Part shown: positions 35,704-47,657 of the stretch, piece by piece | How positions within the stretch are numbered: the first letter of the stretch is position 1 | Layout: every line of letters starts with the position of its first letter | Assembly (NCBI GenBank): GCA_963678705.1 | Contig: CAVMBN010000126.1 | Span: 434,001 to 498,000 of the forward strand | Origin: Panorpa germanica | Taxonomy: Eukaryota; Arthropoda; Insecta; Mecoptera; Panorpidae | DNA: 64,000 bases | Direction of reading: 5' to 3' | Position numbers and translations under genes: made by a program | Notes under the pieces: model-generated | The model's input: the letters and a program-made list of their open reading frames with translations, nothing else | Database searches by the model: none | Told to the model about the DNA's origin: nothing

Positions 35704-38700
35704 TATATATATCCGGTAACAAAATCGTAAATGGTATCTTCTAAACGGCGCCTACAAAGTTCTTCAAATTTTGGTATGATGTAAAGGACGAATTTCTAAG
35801 ACTTTCTACGTCCCTGAATTTCCGTGGAAAAACTTATACTGGAAAAACTGGAAAATTCGAAAAAATACTTTTGCTAATATCTGACGAACTAGAAAAGATA
35901 GAAAACTGAAATTTGGTATGTGTATTGAGATCATAATTGTGCACATTTTCTGATAGTTGGAAATTTGAAATTTGAGTTCAGTAGCGGCGCGAATTTCTGG
36001 GGGCAATGTTAGAATAGAGTTAGGACGTTCAAGTTTAATATGTAGGCTCGCTGTAGACAGTAATTAATGAAAAAAAATAAACAGCCCCAAATTTTCAGTG
36101 GCGGCGGGAGTTGAGACAATAAAAGCCAGAAATATTGAAAAAGAAGTATTAAAACTTTGGGTATGTATTAAGACACTAATTGTGCATCTTTGCCAATAAT
36201 TGGATTACCAAAATTTTAATTCAGTAGCGGCGTGATTTTTTGGGGGCAATGTCGCAACAGAGCTAGAACGTTAAAATTTGGAACGGGGGCAATATATAGA
36301 GTGTTATTAAAGACACACTATAGAAATTTGCAACTTTCCAGAGGCGGCGGGCGCTGGGGGCCAAAAACCAGAAATATGAAATATATAGAGATAAAAGGCT
36401 ATTGTTTAGAATATATGTTCTTAGATACAAATAAAATAGATCCCCGTGCTAAACTTTAACAAACTTGTTCAGTAGCGGAGGTTTGTGGGGGGTACTAATG
36501 CTGAAATATAAATACAAAGCTGAAATTTAGTATGCAGATATAGATTGACATATTTATTACGAAAATATAAAAAAAAAATACATTTTCTTTAGTTCAACAT
36601 TAGGGCAGAGGTAATAAACTGATGATAAGAACGATAAAGAGGTACATATTTGGACTTTAATTCAGTAGCGGAGATATGTGAGAGGCTCTAATGCTAAAAT
36701 GAACAAAACTGGAAAATTCGAAAAAATACTTTTGTAAATATCTGACGAACTAGAAAAGATAGAAAACTGAAATTTGGTATGTGTATTTGGTATGTGTAGA
36801 TCATAAATGTGCACATTTGCCAATACTTGGAGACTAGAAACTTAAGTTCAGTAGCGGCGCGAATTTCTGGGAGCAATGTTGGAATAGAGTAAGGACGTTC
36901 AAATTTAATATGTAGGCTCCTTGTGGACAGTAATTAATGAAAAAAATAAACAGCCCTAAATTTCCAGTGGCGGCGGGAGTTCAGACAGTAAAAAAATTTA
37001 ATTTAAATTAAAATTTAATATTGAAAAAATAATATTAAAACTAAGGTTATGTATTAAGGCACTAATTGTGCATGTTTGCTAATAATTGGAATATCAAAAT
37101 TTGAATTCAGTAGTGGCGTGAATTTTTGGTTGCAATGTAAAATAAACAGCCCCAAATTTCCAGTGGCGGCGGGAGTTGAGACAGTAAAAGCCAGAAATAT
37201 TGAAAATGTAGTATTATAACTTAGGGTATGTATGGAGACACTAATTGCGCATGTTTGCCAATAATTAGATTACCAAAATTTTAATTCAGTAGCGGCGTGA
37301 TTTTTTGGGGGCAATGTCGCAACAAAGCTAGAACGTTAAAATTTGGAACGGGGGCCATATATGGAGTGTCATTAAAGACACACTATAGAAATTTGCAACT
37401 TTCCAGAGGCGGCGGGCGCTGGGGGCCAAAAAACAGATATTTGAAATAAATGGAGATGAAAGGCTATAGTTTAGAATATATATTCTTAGATACAAATAAA
37501 ATAGATCCTCGTGCTAAAATTTGACAAACTTGTTCAGTAGCGGTGGTATGTTGGGGGTACAAATGCTAAAATTTAAATACAAAGCTGAAATTTAGTATGC
37601 AGATATAGATTGACATATTTATTACGAAAATATAAAAAGAACTACATTTTCTTAAGTGCAACATTAAATTGGGGGGGGGGGGGTGATAAACCAAGTATAA
37701 GAACAATATAAAGGTACAACGATGATATTTTGCATGTAGAATATTAAATAGAAGCTAAATAGTTCTCTATAAGTCAGATATTCAAATTACATTCAGTAGT
37801 AGAATTGGATTGATTTTTGGTGCATTTGTTGTGCTGTGAAATCGAACAGGAGTGAGGGGTATAGGGGGGAAATAGTTAACAGCCTTAAATATAAAAAAAT
37901 AGAAAAAGTGAAAAAATAGAAACTATGCATGTGCATATTTGCGAAAATAAATTTAACCTTAGTAGCGGCGTGAAATTGGGGAAGTGGGGGCGGGAAAACG
38001 CTTTGCCAAAGAACTCAATTTTGAAATTTCGATCATTTATAAAAGTAGGGGTAGATAAAGGTAGTGAGAGTTGTTACAAGCAAAATAGATTGCTATGCCT
38101 AAAATTTGACAATTTTATTTCAGGAGCGGGGATTAATGGGAGACTAATATTATACCGTAAATATAAATACGAAATATAGAGTGTAAGATTACAGTACAGT
38201 TTTAATCATGTAAATGAATTGCTGTAATAGCGAATTAGTAGTGTCTGATTGGAGAAGAGTGTGGCGCTGGGGTTCAGTTCTAAGTAACGGTGGTGTTAGA
38301 AGTAGTGGCGATAGATTATAATGGCTCTGGGAGGTAACCGTATTGCAGAATATGTGCTTTGGTGCTGAAAGTGTGGGTGGCGGGGTATGGGTATTGAATC
38401 GAAAGTGCAATAACGGTAAGGAAAAGGCCTAGAGATGAGATTATTAGGAGCGAACTGCTAGGCTTTCTTAAAAACATAAATGAATTGATGTAATTAGTAG
38501 GTTTACATTGAAATTAGTAAAAATTTTATCAAAGATTTACCTTATCGAATAATTATTAAAAAATAATGTACTTCTAAGGATGAAATTTAGTATGCAGGTT
38601 GCCAGTAAAGTATTAATTTGGAAAACTAATTGTTAAGAGATTAGTACGCAGGGGGTGGAAGCGCAGAATTATTTAATGTTTGCGCTAAAACGAGGGGTAT

Positions 38701-39280
38701 AGGAAAGTGCCCTAATAAGCGATGATGTTCAGTTAAACTGTAGTGTTGCAAGTGGGCGCATTATGGCAAAGGTGCAGATGATTACATTTAAAAGTGCGAG
38801 AACGATACAGAGCATGGAGCAAAGAGGTGATTGATGTTTAGGGGCGGGGCAGTGGACATTGTTCAATACTGTGCTTTATTATGGTAAATGATAATTTTAC
38901 GCAGCGGGGGCGCTGTGAAAGTACTCAAAAGACCGACGATGCTCAGGGAAGAAGCGATGCAGAGTGCTAAAAGTAGGAGGCGCTTCATGGCAGAAGTTTA
39001 GAGGAATCAAATTAAAAGTTCGGAAACGTAAAAGAGCATGGAGCCAAGAGGTGACGATTGGGGCTTATGGGCGGGGGCACTGGAGACTGGTCAATACAGT
39101 GCTTTATAACAGTAAATAAAGGAATTATAACAAAATAAGGAAATATAAATTTAAAAAATGATATATTTTTGCGAAAATTACTTAAAAATAATATTTTGCA
39201 TTATTTTCAATTTATCAAATAACTTTTTTTTATTCACAAATATTAGATACACGTCGCTTTGCGACGGGGCGAAGCGCTAG
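35583..39280 (+). mobile_element. Helitron H4, sister of H1
   Basis: 3.7 kb, matching H1 through most of its length. Extra internal copies of the GTAGCGGCG units lie around 36660-37160, and the LINE is absent. It ends with hairpin CGTCGCTTTGCGACG (39252-39266), GGGCGAAGCG and CTAG 39277-39280. A run of 13 G occurs at 37671-37683. No Rep/helicase. Confidence 0.82.
39252..39280 (+). terminator. Helitron 3' terminus of H4
   Basis: Same hairpin, spacer and CTAG as H1. H5 starts at 39281 with TCATATATTATAATG. Confidence 0.8.
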
Positions 39281-40132
39281 TCATATATTATAATGTCCCA
39301 GGTGTATATTTATATGTTTATATGTTTGTTTGTTGCTGAAATTCGTATGGTAGAATGAGAACGGCTCCGTCAATGTTTTTGAAAATTTGCTATTTCGTAG
39401 AGAAAAAAATTCTAAGACTTTTGGCGTCCATGAATTTTCCCCTGAATTTCCTGGAAATCCGTAATTTTGGAAAAACTAAAAAAAAAAATTTTACATTTTG
39501 CTCAATAACTTTTAATTCGTAAAAGATAGAAAGTTCAAATTTTGCATGTGTATTAAGATATTCAGGTATAAGGTATTAAATGCTGACATTTTTTAAGAAT
39601 TAGAAATTCAAAAATTGAAAAAGGAGGGGTTGAAGAAATTCGGGGGCCCGGTATAGAACTGTGTAGAAAGTTCATATTCTGGATTCTAGAATAATTAAGT
39701 ATATTATTAATAAAAAAAAATTCGAAACTTCGAAATTTATTTGGGGGCAGTGTTTGCCGAGAGTAAAAATTGTGCTAGAAAGTTGAAATTCTGTATATAG
39801 GCTAACCTTGGTAACTTATTTACGAATCAGAAAAAAAATACCAAATTTTGAAAAAAAATTGGTCAAATAACGCATAAGTTAAAAATATTTTTTATTTTGA
39901 TAAATATTTTTTTTAGTCAATTTATTATTGAGCGAGTTTATTATTTGTTTCAATTTAAAAATAGAGTTAAATATGAAATGTTATTACGAATTATTTTATT
40001 GAATTCAAATCATACACGCCAAAAAGTCATCGCTTTGCGACGGTGGTAAACTCAACTGGAATTTAAATTTTTATATGAAGTTCAAGCCACACACAAAAGA
40101 CAGACGTCGCTTGCGACGGGGGTAAAAGCTAG
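39281..40132 (+). mobile_element. Helitron H5, non-autonomous, with two successive 3' ends
   Basis: 852 bp, H2/H3 type. A first hairpin CATCGCTTTGCGACG (40028-40042) is followed by GGTAAACTCA in place of a CTAG end. A second, perfect terminus follows 77 bp later. The copia LTR resumes with T at 40133. Confidence 0.8.
40105..40132 (+). terminator. Helitron 3' terminus of H5, end of the array
   Basis: Hairpin CGTCGCTTGCGACG, GGGGTAAAAG, CTAG. The following T is the copia LTR base that completes the A|T insertion point. Confidence 0.8.
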
Positions 40133-40257
40133 TTTCCATATAAAACAATAAGAGTAACAAAAATACATGTGATGAAGGCAATTTAATATATTCAATAAAC
40201 ACACAAAAACAAAAGCTAATTAATAACAAAGCCAACTAATTATGACAAAATTCAAAA
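40133..40257 (-). repeat. Second part of the split copia 5' LTR
   Basis: TTTCCATATAAAACAATAAG onwards matches the 3' LTR from about 12276 to 12399. Confidence 0.8.
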
Positions 40258-40261
40258 AGAT

Positions 40262-41116
40262 CAACTTGTTTGGTGTTTATTTCCAATTAGAAAATATTTT
40301 TAATAAATTACCTCTTTTATGAATGAGTTAAAGCCAAAATTTATCCAATTTTACAAACTTCTTTGGAACTATTATGTTTTATAATAATAGCTATCTCTTT
40401 AATATTGCCAAAAAGGTTATTTATTAGAATAGGTCTATATTTGATAGATTTATGTAATGTGATTTTTGTTTTAATAAATTATCCTTTTATATTAAATTTA
40501 CAGTTATTTGTTAAAAATGTATCACTCAGTAGGTTATTGTGTATATTATTTTCTCGTAATAAATATCTTAGTTTATAGTTAAGCTGAAACATTACTTTAT
40601 GGTTATATGGTAAGTTATAGATGGTGATATTGTATTAAAATGACAATCGACTAACAAATTTGTATTACCACACCATGTTTTTTAAATATAAAAACGTTAA
40701 TAAGTTTGCACATGATTGAGCTATAGGATATGCATTTAATATTTTCATATTCGTACTTATATTTAGTTAATATTATAAACTATTGTTGAAAATGTATATA
40801 TCTATCGGTCAGTTCAATACGGGGTCAAGTCTGAAATTTGAGTTTTGAGATATTCAGTAATTATATATTCTTCTAATCATGAACAAGTTATTACTTATAA
40901 CTTTAAATATGCTTTCCTAAACTATCGTAACTTTAACTATAGCAATATATAGTATATATAAACGGTATTCGTGGGTTACTTAACTTATTTGAATTAGGAG
41001 TCTATCAACGACTTTTGGATGTCTGCATTTTATTTTGGTTTTCATGTAGCAGCAAGTTTCACAAAATCCTGCACTGATAGTGGTAGTTTTCCTATAGCAA
41101 TGTTTTATTACCTTTA
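40262..41116. repeat. Repeat X, copy 1
   Basis: This matches 59192-60193 in the same orientation but lacks about 140 bp that copy 2 has at 59660-59803. Its right part holds the end of a minus-strand open frame (40980 to about 41116). Confidence 0.8.
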
Positions 41117-41168
41117 TTGTTATATATAACATCACTATTTTAGAACTTGATATAAGGGTTTCTTGCAT
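40980..41168 (-). pseudogene. Cysteine-rich reading-frame remnant in repeat X, copy 1
   Basis: 62 codons ending at 40980, with IKHCYRKTTTISAGFCETCC and CRHPKVVDRLL. A parallel remnant in copy 2 reads almost the same. The upstream end runs into repeat Y and is not original. I do not recognise the family; the Cys/His spacing could bind zinc. Confidence 0.4.
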
Positions 41169-41634
41169 TTCAAGTAATTAAAAACTTATTTGTTTTACTT
41201 TAAAATTTATATTTATTATATAATATATAAATGAATTACAAATATAAAGGTAAAGTAATTAATATGCTACATAATAAATTGGTTATTCAAATTTTTCATT
41301 TATAAATCTCATAAATTGTTTTTAGAGTATATCTAAAGATGAAAATGCTTTAGAGCAGTCACTATTTTGTTCAGAATTTTTAAATGTTTTCCTTATCTTA
41401 TCTTATGTTCTAAGTGCTTCATCCAATGATAAAACTTTGTTTTCTTTAGCATTCATTTTGCTGCTATTTTTATTACATGTAGAGTGATTATAGCCATTGT
41501 CATTACATGTTTTATGGTTTACATATTTTTTTTCAGAGTTCTTGTTTTTTCATGCCTCTAATTTTCCATTAACGTATTTATTAGTATTTTTTCCTCTATT
41601 AGTTTCGACGTTTCGATTATTTAGGGAATATATA
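41117..41634. repeat. Repeat Y, copy 2, left part
   Basis: Continuous across the Kolobok site of copy 1 (near 41350) and ends at the Polinton. 41629-41634 is TATATA. Confidence 0.8.
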
Positions 41635-42581
41635 AGTAGATGAGGAGAGCTGGTTCTGGCTTAAATTTGAAATTGAGTTGGAAATTATTGGAGTGGGGAT
41701 GCATTTAGGTCACGATATGCAGAGGGGGCGTGGCTAGACTTGAAAGAATGTAAAAGGGGGGTAAGGGTGGAAGGAATATAGGTCATATGATCTAATGCCA
41801 TGTATAAGCTGTGTTGTGATTGGTTTAGAAGATGATGACGTCAGTACAGCTTTTATCTGTTGGTACAGTGGTATGAGTGAGAAAGCAATAGTGGTAAAGA
41901 GTGAGATACCGATATTAATTCTTATGTTTGATTTGTTATTGGTTATAAGATTATAACGTTGTAGGTGTAAAAGTGTTAGTTATATGTTATAATGACGTTA
42001 TATTACACATGGTGGGGTATAAGAAGATGATGACATCATTACAGACTTTATCTGTTGGTACAGTGGTATGAGTGAGAAAGCAATAGTGGTAAAGAGTGAG
42101 ATACCGATATTAATTCTTATATTTGATTTGTTATTGGTTATAAGATTATAACGTTGTAGGTGTAAAAGTGTTAGTTATATGTTATAATGACGTTATATTA
42201 CACATGGTGGGGTATAAGAAGATGATGACATCATTACAGACTTTATCTGTTGGTACAGTGGTATGAGTGAGAAAGCAATAGTGGTAAAGAGTGAGATACC
42301 GATATTAATTCTTATGTTTGATTTGTTATTGGTTATAAGATTATAACGTTGCAGGTGTAAAAGTGTTAGTTATATGTTATAATGACGTTATATTACACAT
42401 GGTGGGGTATAATATGAAAGGTTATAGTATAATTTGTGATATATATTCTTTAGGATTGTTAAACATAGATTTTAACAATAACTATTACAATAACAGTGTT
42501 AAATTATTTATAACAGTGTATTTATAGCGCACGTGTTAAAACTGTGTAAGAAACTTTGGACACAAGCGCATTAGTTCGAAT
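41635..42581 (+). repeat. Left terminal inverted repeat of the Polinton
   Basis: Pairs with 57841-58787 with few differences, ending at ATTAGTTCGAAT. Its middle is built from 195-bp tandem units. Confidence 0.93.
41838..42415 (+). repeat. 195-bp tandem repeat in the left TIR
   Basis: GTTGGTACAGTGGTATGAGT recurs at 41859, 42054 and 42249, and each unit ends in CACATGGTGGGGTATAA. Mirrored in the right TIR between about 58010 and 58590. Confidence 0.9.
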
Positions 42582-42610
42582 TCACCAGAAAAAAACCTGA
42601 TAAAACACAT

Positions 42611-42732
42611 GTTCTCATGAGAACTTTGTATATAAATTATTCTTATGCAATAGTGAAGTTATTGAAATATTAGACTCGGACGATGAAACTGTACAAGTGT
42701 TAAACTCTGATGACAAAATTGTAAAAGTATAA
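42611..42732 (+). pseudogene. Remnant of a second copy of the acidic protein gene
   Basis: The frame ending TAA 42730-42732 reads FVYKLFLCNSEVIEILDSDD and then a second acidic stretch. It resembles both the Cys-rich start (CVYKLFLC) and the acidic tail (IIEIVDSEEE) of the gene at 56700-57080, in mirror orientation relative to the element's centre. No start codon is present. Probably a deleted inverted duplicate next to the TIR. Confidence 0.5.
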
Positions 42733-42840
42733 CATAGTGATTAATGCATATTTTTTTATGTAAAACTCTATAAATAAATGAACTTTTAAAAACAATTGTG
42801 ATTTATATTTTGATTTTCAAACTGAAATATATAATTTACA

Positions 42841-45800
42841 ATGGATAACGGTTGTAAGATTATTAAGCATATGAGAACAATTATTGAACATTTGAATAGT
42901 TCAAATTATTCAAGTATTCAGTGGAAAAAGTGGTCTGATTATAATAAAATAAATATAAAGTTGTTAAATAAGTTATTAAAAAATAATAAAAATACCTATT
43001 CAATTGGATATAAGCGAAGCATTGAAAGCAATATAAGTGTCTTAAAATATTTTCAAACATTGTTAGAAAATAAACAAAAAGTTGGAGGAGGAACTATAAA
43101 TAGTATAAAACGTAGTGATCGGATTAAATGGCAGGAAATAAATTCATCATTTAAAGGACGTGTTAGAACAGGAGTGTTAATTAATTTAAGTCACATTGAT
43201 CCATTACAATTTTTGAACGATGCATTTTATATGTTTGCATCTAGAATTAAAAATGCTTTAAAAAAATATAGTGCTTTAAAAGTTAACGTAATATTTTGTG
43301 GTGAATTTGTTTTACCATCAGCTAAAGAAGAAGAACATATATTTGAATACAAATATTTTAATACTAAAAACAATGAAATTTTTGTATCAACAGATTTAAA
43401 ACATTGGTATAAGAAAAATGTTATTGATGTTGTGTTAAAAGATTTAGAAACTTTTCAAGAAAATCAAAGTGGATGGGCTCTATATAAAATAGTGAATATG
43501 ATAGTAAATATAAATCAATTTGTTCAATTTTATTGTTCATCATTTATTGACTTACCAGTTGAAATAAAACAAAAAAAGGCTGTAATAAATGTTCAGAATG
43601 AGGATGATAAATGTTTTGTATGAACAGTATTATCAGCGCTTTATCCAGCAAAATATAATGCTGAAAAAGTATCGTCTTATAAGAAATATATAAATTGTCT
43701 TAATTTAAATGGTATTAAATTTCCAATGACGTTATCACAAGTTTCAAAATTTGAAAAACTAAATAATATAACAATAAATGTGTATATTTTAAAAAAGGGC
43801 AAGAAAACATTTGAAACTATTCCTGTATATGTAAGTAAAATATATGAAAGTAAACATATACATTTATTAATGATTCAAAGTGATTATGAAGTAGAAGATG
43901 AAGAAGAAGAAGAAGAAGAGGATGAAGAAGATGTTGTTAAAAGTAATAATGAGGAATGTGACAATAAAATAAAATTTAATTTTTGTTGGATAAAGAATTT
44001 ATCAAGACTTGTTAGTAATCAACTTTCAAAAACAAATCATAAAAAATTTATATGTGATCGATGTTTACATTTCTTTAGATATGAGTACAAGTTTAAGGAA
44101 CATTTACAAGACTGTGTTGGATTAGGTCTAAGACCAGTTAAACCGATAATGCCAGATGAAAATTCTAATATACTTGAGTTTAAAAACTTTAAGAGAAAAA
44201 TTAGAAATGCATGTGTTATTTATGCAGACTTTGAAAGTATATTGGATAGTAATGTGACAAATATTGAAACCAAGGGGGTATATCAAACATATATTGCACA
44301 TAGCGTTGGATATTATGTAAAATATTCATATGATGACTCTAAATCTTATTATAATAGTTATCGTGGTGAAGATTGCGTTCAGTGGTTTGTAAATGAATTA
44401 AAAGAGATTGCTTATAATGTTGAGGATATAATAAAAAATGTATTACCAATGAAAACATTGACGGCTCAACAAAAGATGGAATATTTAAATGCAATAAATT
44501 GTCATATATGTGAAAAACCGTTGCAACAAGACCGTGTTCGAGATCATTGTCATTTAACAGGAAATTATAGAGGACCAGCTCATAATGAATGTAATTTAAG
44601 TTATAATGAAAGTTATATGATTCCAATAATTTTTCACAATTTATCATATTATGATTCACATTTTATAATAATTGATTTAGCTACCGGAATAAGTGGAAGA
44701 ACCTCTGTGCTACCAATTAATAAAGAAAAATATATTTCATTTACGAAATATGTGTATGGAACTAATATTTCATTAAGATTTATTGATTCATATCGATTTA
44801 TGGCTAGTTCTTTAAGTAATTTAGCATCTTATTTACCAAATAATAAACTAAAAAATTTAAAATCAGAATTTAACAATTTAAGCAATGAAGAATTTACTTT
44901 GTTAAGTAAAAAAGGTGTATTTCCTTATGATTATATAAATTCCTAAGAAAAGTTAAATGAGACAGCTTTACCACCTCAGGATAATTTTTTTAATTTATTA
45001 AATGATAGTAACTTATCAGATACAGATTACAAACATGCACAAGACATACGGAATACATTTCATATCAAAACACTTGGTGAATATTCAGATTTGTACTTAA
45101 AAACCGATGTGTTATTACTTTGTGACATATTTGAAAATTTTCGAGATAATTGTTTAGACACGTATAAATTAGATCCAGTGCATTATGTTTCTGCCCCAGG
45201 GTTATCTTGGGATTCTATGTTAAAAATTACAAAAATTAAACTTGAATTGTTTACTGATATAAATATGTGGCTATTTATAGAGAAGGGTATCAGAGGTGGT
45301 ATAAGTCAATGTTCAAACAGATATGCAGAGGCCAATAACAAATACATGAATGAAAAGTATAAACCTGAATTACCTTCTAAATATCTAATGTATTTCGATG
45401 TTAATAACTTATACGGTCAAGCAATGTCTCAATTCCTACCATATGGAAATTTTAAATGGTTAAACAACCAGGAAATATTGGAAATAAGTAATACTATATG
45501 CAATTTGTCAGAAACTAGCAATACTGGTTACATTTTAGAAGTAGATTTAACTTATCCTCAAAGTTTACATAATCTCCATTAAGATTTACCGCTTTGTCCT
45601 GAGCATTGTATTCCACCGGGAAGTAAACATAAAAAACTTTTAACTACTTTATATGATAAGGAGAAATATATAATTCATTATAGTAATTTAAAGCAATGTA
45701 TACATTTAGGAATGCAAGTATTAAAAATACATCGAGTTTTAAAATTTAGTCAATCACCGTGGCTAAAAAACTATATCGATTTAAATACAGAAAAAAGAAA

Positions 45801-46641
45801 AATGGCTACCAATGATTTTGAAAAAAACTTGTATAAATTAATGAATAATAGTGTATTTGGTAAGACAATGGAAAATGTTAGAAAACATCGTGATATAAAA
45901 TTAAAAACAAAATGGGGTGGTCGTTATGGAGTAAAAAGTTTAATAGCACGACCTAATTTTCATAGCCGAACAATTTTTAATAAAAATGTTGTGGCTATTG
46001 AACTTTTAAAACCTAATATTACATTTAATAAACCTATATATGTTGGCTTTTCAATATTAGATTTATCTAAAACAGTAATGTATGATTTTCATTATAATTA
46101 TATGCAAAAAGAATTTTTTAATAATAATTTAAAGTTATTATATATTGATACTGACTCGTTAATATATGAAATTATCACATCAGATATTTATGAAACTATA
46201 AAACGCGATATAAGTAAGTTTGATACAAGTGATTATAAAGAAAACAATCAATATAATATTCCCCGTGTAAATAAAAAGGTATTAGGTTTAATGAAGGATG
46301 AAAATAACAGTAAAATTATTACTCACTTTATAGGACTAAGATCGAAAATGTATACAATAAAAGTTAATAATAATGATATTATAAAAAAAATAAAAGGAGT
46401 AAAGACAAGTGTAGTAAAAAACCATATTTCTTTTGAAGATTATGAAAATTGTTTAAGAACTTTAAATGAAAAAAAATGTACTCAAAGAGGAATAGTTTCA
46501 AAATTGCATAATGTGTACTCTATTAAGCAAACAAAAATTGCTTTAAGTCCTTTTGATGATAAACGGTGTATTATAAAAAATAGTACCGATACTTTGCCTT
46601 GGGGTTTTGATAGTTTTAGTGAGAGCGATTTATTCTTATAA
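42841..46641 (+). pseudogene. polB: Polinton DNA polymerase B, one frame with three stops
   Basis: One frame of 1,266 codons from ATG 42841, stopped at TGA 43621-43623, TAA 44944-44946 and TAA 45580-45582, with no visible frameshift. In order (residues counted through the stops): an N-terminal Polinton-specific region to about 260; an acidic run near 350; a zinc-finger-like CDRCLHFF...HLQDC near 405; exonuclease motifs YADFES (461), YDSHF (603) and LLLCDIFENF (758); an endonuclease VII-like HNH/zinc segment CHICEKPL...RDHCHLTGNYRGPAH near 555-585; polymerase motif A YFDVNNLYGQAM (851), motif [14 protein letters not shown] (1000) and motif C YIDTDSL (1101). It would copy the linear element from a terminal protein primer. 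Convergent with integrase. Confidence 0.93.
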
Positions 46642-46705
46642 GTATATTTTTAATGTAAAAATAAATACATATTTATAATTACCAATAGTTTTATTTATTT
46701 AAAAT
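46642..46705. terminator. Convergent poly(A) region between polB and integrase
   Basis: AATAAA occurs on the plus strand just after the polB stop, and the complement TTTATTTATT serves the minus-strand integrase. Confidence 0.45.
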
Positions 46706-47635
46706 GTTATACAATATTTTTAGCATCTATCCAACTGTTATGAGATTTATCTAAACCTAACCACTTTACAAAAACTCTTTTTCCTTTTTTCTGTAAAACT
46801 TTCTCAACTAGATATATATCTGGATATTTTGTTTTTTGTAGTTCTTGTTCGTAAAACGCGCCTGCAATTGATTGGCCAAGAGAATCATTAAGTAAATATG
46901 TGACTGGATTAGTTAGTTGTACTTTTGATATAGTAAATATTTCGGTACTCCAGTTAGGAGTATACCCTTTTGCAAATAATGATTTGGTTTTGCTTAAACG
47001 AACATAATCTCCAACTTTATATCGACTTTAACCGACCCTTTTTATTCTATTGTATACATTTCCTAATAATTTTTTTTATTTTTTATTGATACTTGAGATG
47101 GCTTCATATTAATTGTTGAATGATGAGAATTATTATATTTCTTAACAAGTGCATCAATGTTTTTAATCCAAATATAGTTGCCTTTTATACTAAAATCTTT
47201 CCACATGGCATTTTTTAGAGTTCTATTAAATCTTTCAACAATCGATGCTTTCATATTACTAAATGTACTATAATGGTTTATATCATACGAATCTATAACT
47301 TTTTTAAATTCAGTGTTATAAAATTCCTTTCCATTATCTGTTTGTAAGTTTTTCGGAACCTTATTCTTATTTTTTAATAAAATATTTTCAAATGCAACAG
47401 TAACGTCTTTTGCAGATTTTGATTTTACTGGAACTGCCCATGCATATTTAGAAAATATATCAATTACTGTGAGTAAATACTTGTAACCTTTGTTTTCTTT
47501 TGCATACGGAATCATTTCTACTAAATCAGCTTGCCAAGAATCATTTAGACCTTTTATGATTACATGTCTACGCTTATAGTTTTTAAGTGCAGGTTTATGT
47601 AACTCATTAATTATACCTATTTTTGTTTTGCTCAT
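46706..47635 (-). pseudogene. int: Polinton integrase with chromodomain-like C-terminus, broken
   Basis: ATG 47635 on the minus strand. The retroviral-type core carries Asp in WQADLVEM, Asp in LQTDNGKEF and Glu in VERFNRTLKNAMW. The frame ends at 47063 in an A-rich run; the continuation lies one frame over, with a further in-frame stop near 47028. It carries a DYVRLSKTK segment and a chromodomain-like stretch (YLVEKVLQKKGKRVFVKWLG) ending near 46710. The enzyme inserts the linear element and makes the 6-bp duplication. Both breaks precede the C-terminal targeting part; the core itself is open. Confidence 0.9.
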
Positions 47636-47657
47636 ACTTATTATTACACAAAATTTA

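Larger units (their letters stand above)
12232..40257 (-). mobile_element. Ty1/copia retrotransposon, 5' LTR split by a Helitron array
   Basis: The proper element is 12232-17518 plus 40133-40257; the 22.6 kb between is a Helitron array inside its 5' LTR. It sits in repeat X/Y: AGAT at 12228-12231 and 40258-40261 is the likely target duplication, and the uninterrupted target is seen near 59189 (GTGGTCAGTTCAACTTG). LTR edges are read as TTTTGTAATT and ATTCAAAA, so exact ends could be off by a few bases. The pol order integrase, RT, RNase H is the copia order. Confidence 0.8.

Noticed and set aside
41621..41634. Extending the Polinton TIR outward through ATATATA
   Set aside because: The match is explained by a self-complementary TATATA target duplication; repeat Y copy 1 has TACATA at this place, so it belongs to the target.
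44339..44659. 106-codon minus-strand frame inside polB
   Set aside because: Shadow of the polB frame; no features of its own.
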